64,000 nucleotides of DNA from Duganella sp. CF402 (lineage in GTDB: Bacteria > Pseudomonadota > Gammaproteobacteria > Burkholderiales > Burkholderiaceae_D). The position numbers and the translations under genes were made by a program. This document shows, one piece after another, positions 1 to 9,416 of the stretch. A model generated the notes under the pieces. That model was not told the DNA's origin and did no database searches. It worked only from the letters and a program-made list of their open reading frames with translations. Numbering within the stretch: position 1 is the first letter of the stretch; each line of letters starts with the position of its first letter. Location of the stretch: contig NZ_FOBG01000001.1 in NCBI RefSeq assembly GCF_900109645.1, forward strand, positions 1,364,001-1,428,000, given 5' to 3'.

Positions 1-149
1 CAATGCAGCAGCGTCGCGCCGTCCTCCGTCTCTTGTTGCAAGCCGCTTGTTGCCGGCGTCTCGCCGGCATCCACGCCAACCGCCGTCGCGCCGCCGGTAA
101 GCAGCGCCGCCAGTTTGAAGAACTGCCGCCTGTCGAGCGTTCCACTCAT
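1..149 (-). CDS. Tat-exported protein, N-terminal fragment
   Basis: Only the first 49 residues lie in the window and the gene runs off the left edge. The N-terminus has a twin-arginine motif (DRRQFFKL, residues 6-13) followed by an Ala/Gly/Leu-rich hydrophobic stretch, a typical Tat signal for a protein that folds before export. The ATG is preceded by an AAGGAG ribosome site. It begins 12 bases after the stop of the TonB receptor on the same strand, so the two are probably cotranscribed. The mature part is too short to name the family. Confidence 0.75.
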   Translation of the reverse strand, partial: MSGTLDRRQFFKLAALLTGGATAVGVDAGETPATSGLQQETEDGATLLH

Positions 150-161
150 ACCGCCAACTCC

Positions 162-2759
162 TTAATACTTGTACGCCAGCGTCGCGCCGACCGTGCGCGC
201 TTCGCCCAGCCACGCCCACACCGAACCATAATCGCCATTGGCGACGCGACGGTAGTACTGCTTGTCGAACGCATTGTTCACCCAAACCGAAGCACTCCAT
301 TCGCCATGCCCGACGCTGCGCTTGGTCCCCGCCGCAAAAGACGCCAGGCCATAACCTTCCACCCGTGTCAAACGGGAATTATCGACCGTGCCATACATCC
401 AGCCGCGATACGAGTAACGCGCGCTGACAAAGTTCTCAAGTCCGTTCTCGCTGCGCCACGAATAGCGTGTGCTGGCATTCCACGTGGTGCGCGGCGCATT
501 GAACACACGCTCACCAGTCAGATTGCACGACGCCGGTGGTTTCGGCGACAACGTCACCTCGGCCGGGCAACGCGCATTCTCGTATTCCGAATATTTGGCG
601 TCATTGAGGATGCCCGCCAGATTGAACTGCCAGCCCTTGGCCAACGTCGCCGCAATACTGGCCTCAGCACCGCGCGAACGGAAGCTGCCAGCATTCATCA
701 AGTAGGTCTGCTGGTCGTCCGGGTTATAGCCCTGCGTCTGGAAATCGCTGACCTCCGTCTGGAACACGTCGGCACTCACGGCAAGCTTGCCATCCCACAG
801 CGAGCCCTTGACGCCCAGCTCCGTGCTGCGGGTCTTCTCCGGCTTGATCAACAGCGTGTCATAGCCGGCCGCCTTGGCTGCACCAGCCGAAATATTCAGG
901 CCGCCCGACTTCTCGCCATACGACGCAGCCAGATAGCTCTTCCACGCCGGCGACAGATCATGCTTGAGCACCAGCGTCCCCGAAGGCAGCACATGGTATT
1001 CCTGCAGATAGCCCGAATTGAAAGACGCCCGGTTGTAGCGTACAAACGAACCGCCCTTCTCCTGATAGTTGGCACGCACCCCCGCCACCAGATCCCACGC
1101 CGGGGCAAAATGCCAGGTGCCCTGCGCGTACGGCGACGCCATGTAATCATGCACCTGGCCGACCCGGATCACATCAAGGCCGTTATAGCTGGTGGAATCC
1201 AGATAAATCCCCGCCAGCTTGTTATTGGTGTAGCGCGTGTGTGCCAGCGTATCCTGATGCTGGCCGAGATACGTCAGGCCAAGCGCATAGTCGAAATTCT
1301 CGCCGGCCGGCGAATCCAGACGCAGGTCCTGCGACCAGCTGCGATCGATCACGCGCGTGCCGGTGTTGTTGTACACGCCCACGCTCAAGCCGTCCGCCAC
1401 ATTTGGATCGGAACGGAAGAAACGATACGAGGTCACGGAACGCAGCTGGTAGCCGCTATCGAAACGCCAGGTGGCCTCCGCCGATGCGCCACCCTGCTTC
1501 ACGTGCACGCTGTTCTCGTCATCCAGGTCCACATTCGGCCCGAACACCACGTGATTGCCCACGGCGGCAGAATGCTTGAGGAAGCTATCGACGCCGCTGA
1601 ACACATTGGTCGACAACAGCACTGCCGTCGGCTCGCTGTTGGTGACATTGATATCCGCGCTCAGGCGCAGGCTGAAATTGTCGCCGCGCTTGTACAGCAA
1701 CTGGCCGCGCGCGCCACTACTGGTCACACCACCCAGCGTATTGCCGTTACGGACATTGGTCACCGGGCCGTCGTTATTGGTGTACACCAGATTCAAGCGC
1801 CCGGCCCAGTTGCCGGACAAAGCGCCGGACAGCATGGCGCGGCCGCGCGTGTAGCCGTTCTGGCCATACGACACCGAAGCCGAAGCTTCCGGCGTAAAGC
1901 TCGGCGCGCGGGTGTGGATATTCAACACGCCGCCGGTGGCGTTGGCGCCGAAGGTCGTGCCCTGCGCGCCACTCAATACCTCGGCATATTCAATGTCGCC
2001 CAAGCCGCTGCTCAGCATACCGGCGCGTGGCAGGTAGACATTATCGACATAGATCGCCACGCTGCTCGGCATGCCGATGTTGGAATCGCCGCTGGCCTGG
2101 CCGCCACCGTCGCCAACACCGCGAATAGTGATCTGCGTATCCGAAGGATCGGTGCTCTGAATGACCAGTCCCGGCACCAGCTGCTGCAAGTCTTCCAGCG
2201 TGGTCAGGTTCTGCTCTTCCAGCTGCTCGCCGCTGACGCGATAAGACGATGTCGGCGCACGCTGCACATCGTCGGTCTCGTCGGAGGAGCGGCGCCTGGC
2301 GCCGCTCACGGTAACGCGAGCCAGCACTTCCGCATTTGGCGCTTCCGCAGCGGCGACAGCCGCCGCCGGGGCACGCAAAGCGACTTGCGTCATTACCGCC
2401 TGCACCGGCGGCCGGGCTGCGGCAGGCACGGTCAGGGAACGGCGAATGGTCAAGGTGCGGCCGCCGCCGGCGCTCACCAGCTCAAAGCCAGAGCCTTCCA
2501 GCGCCCGCGTGATTGCCTCCGTCGCGCTGTAATTGCCGTTGACCGGCGCCGAACGCGCCGATTCCAACAACTTGGGATCATACGCCAGCGCCACGCCGCT
2601 TTCGGCGGCGATGCGCAGCAGGGTCTTGTCCAGCGGCGCGCCGGCCAACTGGTATTGATGACGGGTTGCGTCCTGCGCCAGCGCCGCCGGCAAGGCAAGC
2701 AGCTGGGTGACGGCCAGGATGGCCAGGATATGCTGTGGTTTCTGCAAAACGTGCCTCAC
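162..2759 (-). CDS. TonB-dependent receptor with N-terminal STN signalling domain (FecA-like)
   Basis: 865-residue outer-membrane receptor. Residues 1-29 form a signal peptide ending ALA-Q. Residues about 35-108 are an STN (secretin/TonB short N-terminal) domain, which receptors of this class use to contact a FecR-type regulator. The plug follows at about 165-290 and the rest is the beta-barrel, ending in an aromatic residue (AYKY). Just upstream on the same strand lie FecI-like and FecR-like genes, so this is the surface signal receiver of a trans-envelope regulon. The substrate cannot be read from sequence. Iron-siderophore is the classical cargo, but plug homology suggests only a general receptor. 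Confidence 0.9.
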   Translation of the reverse strand: MRHVLQKPQHILAILAVTQLLALPAALAQDATRHQYQLAGAPLDKTLLRIAAESGVALAYDPKLLESARSAPVNGNYSATEAITRALEGSGFELVSAGGGRTLTIRRSLTVPAAARPPVQAVMTQVALRAPAAAVAAAEAPNAEVLARVTVSGARRRSSDETDDVQRAPTSSYRVSGEQLEEQNLTTLEDLQQLVPGLVIQSTDPSDTQITIRGVGDGGGQASGDSNIGMPSSVAIYVDNVYLPRAGMLSSGLGDIEYAEVLSGAQGTTFGANATGGVLNIHTRAPSFTPEASASVSYGQNGYTRGRAMLSGALSGNWAGRLNLVYTNNDGPVTNVRNGNTLGGVTSSGARGQLLYKRGDNFSLRLSADINVTNSEPTAVLLSTNVFSGVDSFLKHSAAVGNHVVFGPNVDLDDENSVHVKQGGASAEATWRFDSGYQLRSVTSYRFFRSDPNVADGLSVGVYNNTGTRVIDRSWSQDLRLDSPAGENFDYALGLTYLGQHQDTLAHTRYTNNKLAGIYLDSTSYNGLDVIRVGQVHDYMASPYAQGTWHFAPAWDLVAGVRANYQEKGGSFVRYNRASFNSGYLQEYHVLPSGTLVLKHDLSPAWKSYLAASYGEKSGGLNISAGAAKAAGYDTLLIKPEKTRSTELGVKGSLWDGKLAVSADVFQTEVSDFQTQGYNPDDQQTYLMNAGSFRSRGAEASIAATLAKGWQFNLAGILNDAKYSEYENARCPAEVTLSPKPPASCNLTGERVFNAPRTTWNASTRYSWRSENGLENFVSARYSYRGWMYGTVDNSRLTRVEGYGLASFAAGTKRSVGHGEWSASVWVNNAFDKQYYRRVANGDYGSVWAWLGEARTVGATLAYKY

Positions 2760-2843
2760 AAGGTTATGGCGCCTCGATCAAGGCGCTTCACTACCCATGT
2801 GCAGCGAGAATCGAAAAGTGTCACCACAAAATCAAAATATTTT

Positions 2844-3797
2844 TCAGGCCGCGCTCAACACCGTCAGATAGCCGCCATAACGCTGGATGCGCACCGGCAG
2901 GATGTCCGCCACTTGCAGCAATGCGCGCTCGATATCTTCGAGCCGGAATACACCGCTGATCTCCAGCGCGGCAGCACGTTCGCTAGCCCGCAGCAAACCC
3001 TTGCGATAGCGGCCGAAGATCTCCAGCAGTTCAGCCAGCGGCATGCGGTCCGCCACGCAAACGCCGCGCGTCCAGGCGCTGACAGCATTGAAGGACAGTC
3101 CGGATGCCAACGAGCCACCGCTGCCGCTGCTGCCGCCGCCGAAATAAAAACTCTCGCCGGCCGAAACCAGCACCGCCGGCCCATCCTTCGGCCGCAGCAA
3201 GGCGCTGCCCGCGCTCACCGCGACCACACTGCGTGCATGCAGGCGGCCGACGTTGAGCACCGCGCCGCCGGTCGCCACCGAGCCATGCGCGGTCGCCACG
3301 GTCAGCACGCCTTCGCGCTGCGCCCAGGATTTCAACAGTACCTGCCCTTGTCGCAGGTCCAGCACCGGGCTGGCGGCACTGCCGGATAAGTAGATGCGGC
3401 TGTTCGCATCGTAGGCCAGCGGCGTACCGTCGGCCAGCATGCCCTCGCCGCGTTGGCCGACGCCGCCCTGCCAATCCGCATCGAGGCCTAGCCCATGCAC
3501 GCCTTCGCGCAGCGCCCAGGTGCCGCAACCCAGCACCAGCAAGCCAAACGCCGCACGCAGCGCCCGCCGACGTTCTGCCGCAGGCGTGCGCAAGGCATGT
3601 TTGACCGCAGAAGCATCGCGCGCATGCGCGCCGCCGATACGCGACAACCGCTGTTGCAAAGCGTTCCATGCGCGCTCATTCGCCGCTTCCGCAGTACGCC
3701 ATTGGTCGAATTCATGCAGCACCGTCGCGCCAACGTTGCCTTCGCGCAGGCGCACTTCCCACATCACCGCCTGATGCTCGGCCGGGGCCAGCTTCAT
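2844..3797 (-). CDS. FecR-family anti-sigma factor / sigma regulator
   Basis: 317 residues. The cytoplasmic N-terminal part (about 1-80) has the WEVRLREG / EFDQW pattern of FecR N-terminal sigma-binding regions. One membrane segment follows at about 83-97, then the periplasmic FecR domain (about 115-205). The C-terminal region (about 245-317) would meet the receptor STN domain. The start overlaps the stop of the sigma-factor gene by 4 bases (ATGA), indicating translational coupling. The inferred role is to hold the ECF sigma factor until the TonB receptor at 162-2759 signals ligand binding. Confidence 0.88.
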   Translation of the reverse strand: MKLAPAEHQAVMWEVRLREGNVGATVLHEFDQWRTAEAANERAWNALQQRLSRIGGAHARDASAVKHALRTPAAERRRALRAAFGLLVLGCGTWALREGVHGLGLDADWQGGVGQRGEGMLADGTPLAYDANSRIYLSGSAASPVLDLRQGQVLLKSWAQREGVLTVATAHGSVATGGAVLNVGRLHARSVVAVSAGSALLRPKDGPAVLVSAGESFYFGGGSSGSGGSLASGLSFNAVSAWTRGVCVADRMPLAELLEIFGRYRKGLLRASERAAALEISGVFRLEDIERALLQVADILPVRIQRYGGYLTVLSAA

Positions 3798-4315
3798 GCG
3801 AACGCGTAGCAGGCAGCCAGTGCCTGCGCCAGGTATTTGCGCACCATGCTGACCGAGACGCCGAGTCGTTGCGCAATGTCGGCGTAGCCAAGTTCTTCAA
3901 ACTGGCTGAGGATAAAGGTTTCACGCGCCTTGGCGCTGATACGCTGCAAGGCCGCGTCGATGCGCATCAATTCATCAATGGCGACACAGATGTCTTCGGG
4001 CGAGGCATCTGAAAACTCCGGCGCCAGCGCCAGCTGTTCAAGATAGGCGCGTTCAAGGTCACGCCGGCGCCAGAACTCATAGGTCAGGCGGCGGGCGATG
4101 GTTGTCAGCAGCGCGCGCGGCTGGCGCACCTGGCTGACGTCTTCCATCCCGGCCAATTCGGTGAAGGCCGATGACGCCAGATCTTCAGCGTCGCAACGCG
4201 AGCCGACCAGCCGGTGCACACTGGCCGTGAGCCAGCCGTAACTGCGGCGGAATTCACTGCCCAGTAGCTGATCGCGAGCGGAGGTGGCAAGGGATACGGT
4301 ACTCATGGCCGCCAA
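3794..4315 (-). CDS. ECF RNA polymerase sigma factor, FecI-like
   Basis: 173 residues, usual for an ECF sigma factor. Sigma-70 region 2 spans about 25-95, with the characteristic DAEDLASSAF segment, and region 4 spans about 110-165, with a helix-turn-helix (LGYADIAQRLGVSVSMVRKYL). It is first in the order sigma, FecR, TonB receptor, all on the minus strand. It probably directs transcription of the downstream receptor. No Fur box could be confidently identified in the 90 bases upstream. Confidence 0.9.
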   Translation of the reverse strand: MAAMSTVSLATSARDQLLGSEFRRSYGWLTASVHRLVGSRCDAEDLASSAFTELAGMEDVSQVRQPRALLTTIARRLTYEFWRRRDLERAYLEQLALAPEFSDASPEDICVAIDELMRIDAALQRISAKARETFILSQFEELGYADIAQRLGVSVSMVRKYLAQALAACYAFA

Positions 4316-4367
4316 TATAAGCCGCCGGTCCGCGTAATAAAACGAACAATTCCGAATAAGCTAGTTT

Positions 4368-4399
4368 AAAAAAATCGTTGATATCGAAACCGATATCAA
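4368..4399 (-). terminator. Intrinsic terminator after the hybrid kinase gene
   Basis: A perfect 9-bp inverted repeat (TTGATATCG / CGATATCAA, 4378-4399) encloses an AAAC loop. On the minus strand it is followed after a short spacer by a run of seven T (4374-4368). It starts about 10 bases beyond the kinase stop codon. The stem is AT-rich, so strength is uncertain, and a bidirectional or regulatory role is possible. Confidence 0.6.
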
Positions 4400-4408
4400 T
4401 GGCGCGAT

Positions 4409-6811
4409 TCAGCTTATCGCCGTGTGACGCAGCAATGTGGCGAACATCTGCTCCACATCGATCGGCTTGGCGATGAAATCGTCCATGCCGGCTTGCGTGC
4501 ACTGCTCGCGTTCGGACTCCATCACGCCCGCCGTCATCGCAATCACTGGCAGGGTCAGTCCCAGTTCCTCGCGGATCTTTTGGGTGGCGGTGAAACCATC
4601 CATCACCGGCATCTGCACATCCATCAGTACCAGGTCATAGTCGTTGGTGCGCAGCAGTTCCAGCGCCAGCTGGCCGTTGTCCGCCACGGCCACCACAGCA
4701 TTCGCCTGTTCCAGTATGCCGCGTGCCACGTTCTGGTTGATTGGATTGTCCTCCACCAGCAAGATGCGCACGCCGTTCAGCTGCGGCGCGGCCGACGGCG
4801 GTGGCGTGCCGATCGCCTGCGCGCTTGGCGCAAGCGCGGTCTGCACCGCGTCGAACAGGCTGGAAGCCGTCACCGGCTTGGTGAGGAAGGTGGCGGCGCT
4901 GGACTCGACCATGTCCTTCATCATTCGCCCGCGCGTGTAGGCCTTGACCATGCAAATGACAGGAATCGGCTGCGCCGGGATCTGCGCGAACTGCCGGCTA
5001 TCGACCAGCGCCACGTCGTAATGCGTGCCGGTGCGCAGCCGCGCCAGCGCCTCCTCGGCGGAGGCCACGCGGTCGCAGGTCCAGTTCCACGAACGAATAG
5101 TCTTGCCGATGAAGGTGCGGCTGGTGCGGTTTTCGTCCACAATCAACAGGTGCAGCCGCCGCGATGGGCGTGGAACTTCACTTTCTTCGGCCGCAGCCAG
5201 TTCCAGCGTGAAGCGGAATTCCGTGCCCCTGCCCGGCTCACTCTCCACCTGAATAGTCCCGCCCATCAACTCGATCAGGTTCTTGGAGATGGTCAGGCCA
5301 AGGCCGGTGCCGCCGAAGCGCCGCGTGAACGACAGGTCGCCCTGCGTGAACGGCGAGAACAAACGCGCCAGCTGTTCCTGATTCATGCCGATGCCGGTGT
5401 CACGTACGCAAAAGCGCAGCGTCAGCGGCGCGCTGGTCATGCGCTGCACCAGCACCGACACCTCGCCGTACTCGGTGAATTTGATGGCGTTGCCGGCCAG
5501 GTTGACCAGCACCTGCTGCAGCCGCAGCGCGTCGCCGACCAGCACGCGCGGCACATCCGGCTCCACCGCCATGCACAGTTCCAGCTCCTTTTCACCGGCG
5601 CTCACGCTCATGATGCTGGCCACCGAGTGCATCACATCATCCAGCTTGAAGCGCGCTGGATGCAGCTCCACCTTCCCGGCCTGCATCTTGGAGAAATCAA
5701 GAATGTCGTTCAGGACACCCAGCAGCGACTGGCCGGAAGCGCGTATCATCTCCAGATAGCGGCCCTGTTCCGGCGACAGCCGGGTGGTACCCAGCAAATG
5801 CGCCATACCCAGCACCGCGTTCATCGGCGTGCGCAATTCGTGGCTCATGTTGGCCACGAAGGCATCCTTGGCGGCGGCGGCCTGTTCGACCGAGCGCCCG
5901 ACCTTGCGGCCATAGAGCCACGCCACGCAGAAACCGGCCGCCAACAGCAGCGCCACCACAAGGCTGATCCACTTGATCGACGCCAGCATCTCGGACCACA
6001 CCACGCTGCGCGGCACGCCGATCACCACCGTCCATCCGCTGAACGGCGAACTGCTGTACATCGAGTACACCGGCAAGCCTTCCAGCGTGATGGCCTCAAC
6101 CGCCGCCTCTTGCTTGAGCGGCAGTTGCGCCAGCAGCGACGGCGCGCCTTTCTTGCCGACGGTATGCTCCGCCTCCAGCGAACGCGCCACGATCACACCC
6201 TTCGCATCGAAAATGGCAACCACGCGGTCGGGCGGGAGGCGCTGCTCCTTCAGCACCTGCCCGAGGCGTTCCGGGACAAACGCGGTCGAGATGCAGTAAA
6301 TTACCTTCCCGTCGCGTAGTACCGGGGCATGGATCGCCACCAGCGGACGTTTCAATACGCCGCCGATGAATAAGTCGGAAATCACCGGCTTGCCGGTCTC
6401 GAACACCTTGCGGATGCGCGCCGCGCTGCCTGGATCTGGCAGCAGCGGTCCATAGGGCCGCGCGGTGTTCAGCAGCTGCACCGAATCGCGATCGCTGAGG
6501 ACGAAATTAAAACCGGGGAATTCAGGCCGCAAGGTCTTGCTGGCCTCCGCATGGAAGGCCGCGAAGTCGCGTCTATCGAGGCTGGGCGAGTTGGCCAGCG
6601 CCAGCGCCACCGTAATGCCGGTGTTGAGATCACGGTCCACCGCTAACATCAGCGCACGCGCCGTGATCAGGGTGTCGCGCTTGATCTGGTCGCGTTCGCG
6701 TTCGATAAAATGCGCCGTCAGCAGCGCGAAGCCGACGATGGCGGGCAATGCGCAAGCCCATACCAGACTATAGATCTGAAACTGAATCGACGGCAGCCTG
6801 CGTCGCACCAT
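4409..6811 (-). CDS. Hybrid sensor histidine kinase with two receiver domains
   Basis: 800 residues when started at the ATG at 6811; longer readings run into the glycerate kinase gene. Membrane segments at about 12-34 and 281-300 flank a periplasmic sensor region. HisKA has the phospho-acceptor H324 in an NMSHELRTP block. HATPase_c shows N441, DTGIG (471-475) and GGTGLGL (500-506). A first receiver (about 552-660) has D559, D604 and K645 but lacks the usual Thr before the conserved Ala. A second, canonical receiver (about 681-795) has D688, D731 and K782. It starts 37 bases after the glycerate kinase stop, suggesting cotranscription. No partner response regulator is adjacent. Confidence 0.9.
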   Translation of the reverse strand: MVRRRLPSIQFQIYSLVWACALPAIVGFALLTAHFIERERDQIKRDTLITARALMLAVDRDLNTGITVALALANSPSLDRRDFAAFHAEASKTLRPEFPGFNFVLSDRDSVQLLNTARPYGPLLPDPGSAARIRKVFETGKPVISDLFIGGVLKRPLVAIHAPVLRDGKVIYCISTAFVPERLGQVLKEQRLPPDRVVAIFDAKGVIVARSLEAEHTVGKKGAPSLLAQLPLKQEAAVEAITLEGLPVYSMYSSSPFSGWTVVIGVPRSVVWSEMLASIKWISLVVALLLAAGFCVAWLYGRKVGRSVEQAAAAKDAFVANMSHELRTPMNAVLGMAHLLGTTRLSPEQGRYLEMIRASGQSLLGVLNDILDFSKMQAGKVELHPARFKLDDVMHSVASIMSVSAGEKELELCMAVEPDVPRVLVGDALRLQQVLVNLAGNAIKFTEYGEVSVLVQRMTSAPLTLRFCVRDTGIGMNQEQLARLFSPFTQGDLSFTRRFGGTGLGLTISKNLIELMGGTIQVESEPGRGTEFRFTLELAAAEESEVPRPSRRLHLLIVDENRTSRTFIGKTIRSWNWTCDRVASAEEALARLRTGTHYDVALVDSRQFAQIPAQPIPVICMVKAYTRGRMMKDMVESSAATFLTKPVTASSLFDAVQTALAPSAQAIGTPPPSAAPQLNGVRILLVEDNPINQNVARGILEQANAVVAVADNGQLALELLRTNDYDLVLMDVQMPVMDGFTATQKIREELGLTLPVIAMTAGVMESEREQCTQAGMDDFIAKPIDVEQMFATLLRHTAIS

Positions 6812-6848
6812 GAAAGTTGCCCTGTGACTTATATGGGAAACAACTCTA

Positions 6849-7994
6849 TCACAAGCGCAGGTTTGCTCCCAATCGTATCGTGGCGGCGATATTACGCGCC
6901 GCGCCGCGCACATTGGCTGCGGCATTGGCCAGCGCTTCCTCCACCGTGCACGGGCGGCTGACGGAACCGAACACCGCATCGATGCCGTGCGCATGCACCG
7001 CCGCCGCGCCGGTTCCCAGCGAACCGCCGATGGCGATCACCGGTTTGCCGTGGCGTTGCGCCACGCGCGCGACACCGACCGGCGTCTTGCCCTGGGTGGT
7101 CTGGCCGTCGATGCGGCCTTCGCCGGTGAGCACCAGGTCCGCATCCGCTACCGCCGCATCCAGCCCGACGGCGTCGGTCACGATCTCGCTGCCCGGCCGC
7201 AGGCGGCCGCCGAGGAACACCAGCATGGCCGCGCCGATGCCGCCGCCGGCGCCGGCGCCCGGTACGTCGGCCACGTCATGTCCAAGGTCGCTGGCGATGA
7301 TGCGCGCATAGTGGCGCAGGTTATCGTCCAGCCGCGCCACCATCTCCGGCGTCGCGCCCTTCTGCGGGCCGAAGATGGCCGATGCGCCTTGCGGGCCGAC
7401 CAGCGGATTATTGACATCGCAGGCTACATCAAACGTGCAATCCTTGATGCGCGCATCGAGGCCGGACAAATCGATCCGGTCCAGCATATTCAGTGCGCCG
7501 CCGCCCACAGCAAGGTCGGCGCCGGTGGCGTCAATCAACCGGCCGCCCAGCGCTTGCAGCATGCCGGCGCCGCCGTCATTGGTGGCGCTGCCGCCGATGC
7601 CCAATACGAAACGGCGCGCGCCGGCATCCAGAGCGTGGCGTATCAATTGGCCGGTGCCGTAGCTGGTAGTCAGCAGCGGATTGCGCTGCGCCGGCGCGAC
7701 CAGTTCCAGTCCGCTGGCGGCGGCCATTTCAATCACCGCCGTCTGGCCGTCGCCCATCAAGCCGTAGAAAGCGGCCACCGTTTCGCCCAGCGGGCCGCTG
7801 ACGTTCAGGGCCACCAGCTTGCCGCCGCTGGCGTCGATCATCGCCTGCACCGTGCCTTCGCCGCCATCGGCCACCGGCAGCTTGCGGTATTCGGCGTCGG
7901 GGAAGATCTCGCGGAAGCCCGCCTCGATTTCATTGGCGACGACCATCGCCGTCAAGCTCTCTTTGAAGGAATCGGGCGCTATGACTATTTTCAT
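6849..7994 (-). CDS. glxK: Glycerate kinase (GarK/GlxK family)
   Basis: 381 residues, the usual length for the type I glycerate kinase family. The N-terminus (MKIVIAPDSFKESLTA) and the DGGEGT motif at about 44-49 are signatures of this family. Glycine-rich blocks follow at about 144-155 (GIGGSATNDGGAG) and 230-240. It phosphorylates D-glycerate with ATP, feeding glycerate from glucarate/galactarate or glyoxylate breakdown into glycolysis. It lies 9 bases after an MFS transporter gene and opposite a CdaR-type sugar-diacid regulator, a context that fits sugar-acid catabolism. Confidence 0.92.
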   Translation of the reverse strand: MKIVIAPDSFKESLTAMVVANEIEAGFREIFPDAEYRKLPVADGGEGTVQAMIDASGGKLVALNVSGPLGETVAAFYGLMGDGQTAVIEMAAASGLELVAPAQRNPLLTTSYGTGQLIRHALDAGARRFVLGIGGSATNDGGAGMLQALGGRLIDATGADLAVGGGALNMLDRIDLSGLDARIKDCTFDVACDVNNPLVGPQGASAIFGPQKGATPEMVARLDDNLRHYARIIASDLGHDVADVPGAGAGGGIGAAMLVFLGGRLRPGSEIVTDAVGLDAAVADADLVLTGEGRIDGQTTQGKTPVGVARVAQRHGKPVIAIGGSLGTGAAAVHAHGIDAVFGSVSRPCTVEEALANAAANVRGAARNIAATIRLGANLRL

Positions 7995-8003
7995 CGGCTG
8001 CTC

Positions 8004-9296
8004 TTAACGGTTGACCAGACGCGCGGGAATGCGCAGCACCAGTATCGCACCAAGCAGCAGCACGCTGGACAAAATATACAGCGCCATGTCGGTGCTCTGT
8101 GTTGCATCCTTGATCCAGCCGACCAGGAAGGGGCTGACGAATCCGGCGATCTGGCCCAGCGAATTAATCAGCGCCAGTCCGCCCGCCGCCGCAGCGCTGC
8201 CGAGGAAGGCCGCCGGCAAGGACCAGAACTGCGCCAGCGCCGCCAGTGCCCCCATCGTCGCCATGCTCAAGCCGATCATGACGATCAGCGCATTGCTCGA
8301 GAAATTAGCCGCCATCAGCAGGCCGACGAGGCCCATCACCATCGGCAGCGACACGTGCAGGCGACGCTCGCGGTGCTTGTCGGCCGAGCGGCCGGCCCAC
8401 ACCATGAACACGGCGGCCAGCAGGTAAGGCACGGCGCTCAGCCAGCCCACCGTGACGGCGCTCTGGAAACCGAGCGACTTGATAATCGATGGCAGCCAGA
8501 AGTTAATCGCGTACACGCCCATTTGAATGCAGAAGTAGATCGCGCCCAGCATCCATACGCTGCCATTGCGCAGCACGGCGCTGAACGACTGGCCGACATT
8601 GCTGGCGGCGGCGCGTTGCTGCTCGTCGCTGGCCAGCGCGGCCTGCATGGCGCTCTTCTCTTCGCTGCTCAGCCATTTGGCTTGCGCGATGCCGTCGTTA
8701 AGATAGAAGTAGACGCCCACGCCCAGCAGCACGGTCGGCAAGCCTTGCAGCAGGAACAGCCACTGCCAGCCGGCCATGCCGCCTTGCCCCGCCGAGAAGT
8801 GCGACAGCATCCAGCCGGACAGCGGGCCGCCGATCAGGCCCGAAATTGGAATCGCCGACATGAACAGCGCCATCACCTGGCCGCGTTTCCGGGTCGGGAA
8901 CCAGTGCGTAAAGTACAGCACCATGCCGGGGAAGAAGCCCGCTTCCGCCACGCCGGTGAAGAAACGCAGCACGTAGAACGAGGTTGGAGAATTCACGAAC
9001 AGCATGCAGGCGGACAGGCCGCCCCACGCGACCATCATCACCGAGATCCAGCGCCGCGCGCCGATCTTGTGCAGGATCAGGTTACTCGGCACGCCGCTCA
9101 GGACATAGCCGATGAAGAAGATGCCGGCGCCCAGGCCATAAACGGTATTGCTCAATTTGAGCGCGTCCAGCATTTCCAGCTTGGCGAAACCGACGTTGAC
9201 GCGGTCCAGGTAATTGAACAGGTAACAGACGAAGATAAACGGGATCAGGTGCCAGCCGGCTTTTTTATAGGCGCCCTCGAGGACGGAAGTGCTCAT
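8004..9296 (-). CDS. MFS transporter, anion:cation symporter (ACS) family
   Basis: 430 residues with about 12 hydrophobic segments. The N-terminal region carries the ACS-family block NYLDRVNVGFAKL at about 28-40, seen in sugar-acid and aromatic-acid carriers such as the glucarate and tartrate transporters. It forms a probable operon with glycerate kinase (9-base gap) and is divergent from cdaR, so the likely substrate is a sugar acid or glycerate. Substrate assignment is inference from context. Confidence 0.88.
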   Translation of the reverse strand: MSTSVLEGAYKKAGWHLIPFIFVCYLFNYLDRVNVGFAKLEMLDALKLSNTVYGLGAGIFFIGYVLSGVPSNLILHKIGARRWISVMMVAWGGLSACMLFVNSPTSFYVLRFFTGVAEAGFFPGMVLYFTHWFPTRKRGQVMALFMSAIPISGLIGGPLSGWMLSHFSAGQGGMAGWQWLFLLQGLPTVLLGVGVYFYLNDGIAQAKWLSSEEKSAMQAALASDEQQRAAASNVGQSFSAVLRNGSVWMLGAIYFCIQMGVYAINFWLPSIIKSLGFQSAVTVGWLSAVPYLLAAVFMVWAGRSADKHRERRLHVSLPMVMGLVGLLMAANFSSNALIVMIGLSMATMGALAALAQFWSLPAAFLGSAAAAGGLALINSLGQIAGFVSPFLVGWIKDATQSTDMALYILSSVLLLGAILVLRIPARLVNR

Positions 9297-9353
9297 GCAA
9301 GTCTCCAGTGTCTTTTAATAGTATGGCGATTATCTGGAATCGATCACAAAAAT

Positions 9354-9368
9354 GCATTGGCCGAATGC
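9354..9368. promoter_or_regulatory. Small inverted repeat in the MFS/cdaR divergent promoter
   Basis: GCATT-GGCCG-AATGC lies about midway in the 120-base region between the divergent MFS and cdaR genes. A symmetric site here would suit a regulator acting on both promoters. The arms are only 5 bp, so chance is possible. Confidence 0.3.
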
Positions 9369-9416
9369 CTTAATCCTGTCAACCAAAGCCGCCATTTATT
9401 GTGCAAATGCCCTAAA

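Noticed and set aside
2760..2843. Hairpin GCGCCT-CGATCA-AGGCGC between fecR and the receptor gene
   Set aside because: The 6-bp stem has no T-run on either strand, so I do not call a terminator; a weak regulatory role is possible.
3..3389. Very long plus-strand open frame (over 1000 codons)
   Set aside because: It runs antisense to the TonB receptor and FecR genes; its product is rich in Arg, His and Gln with no domain, as expected for an antisense shadow in GC-rich DNA.
6812..6994. Upstream extension of the hybrid kinase by 61 residues
   Set aside because: It overlaps the glycerate kinase gene and gives a Cys/Arg-rich sequence unlike the family; the ATG at 6811 gives a normal membrane N-terminus.
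6987..9416. Long N-terminal extension of the CdaR reading frame
   Set aside because: It is antisense to glycerate kinase and the MFS gene. The CdaR domain begins at the ATG at 9417.
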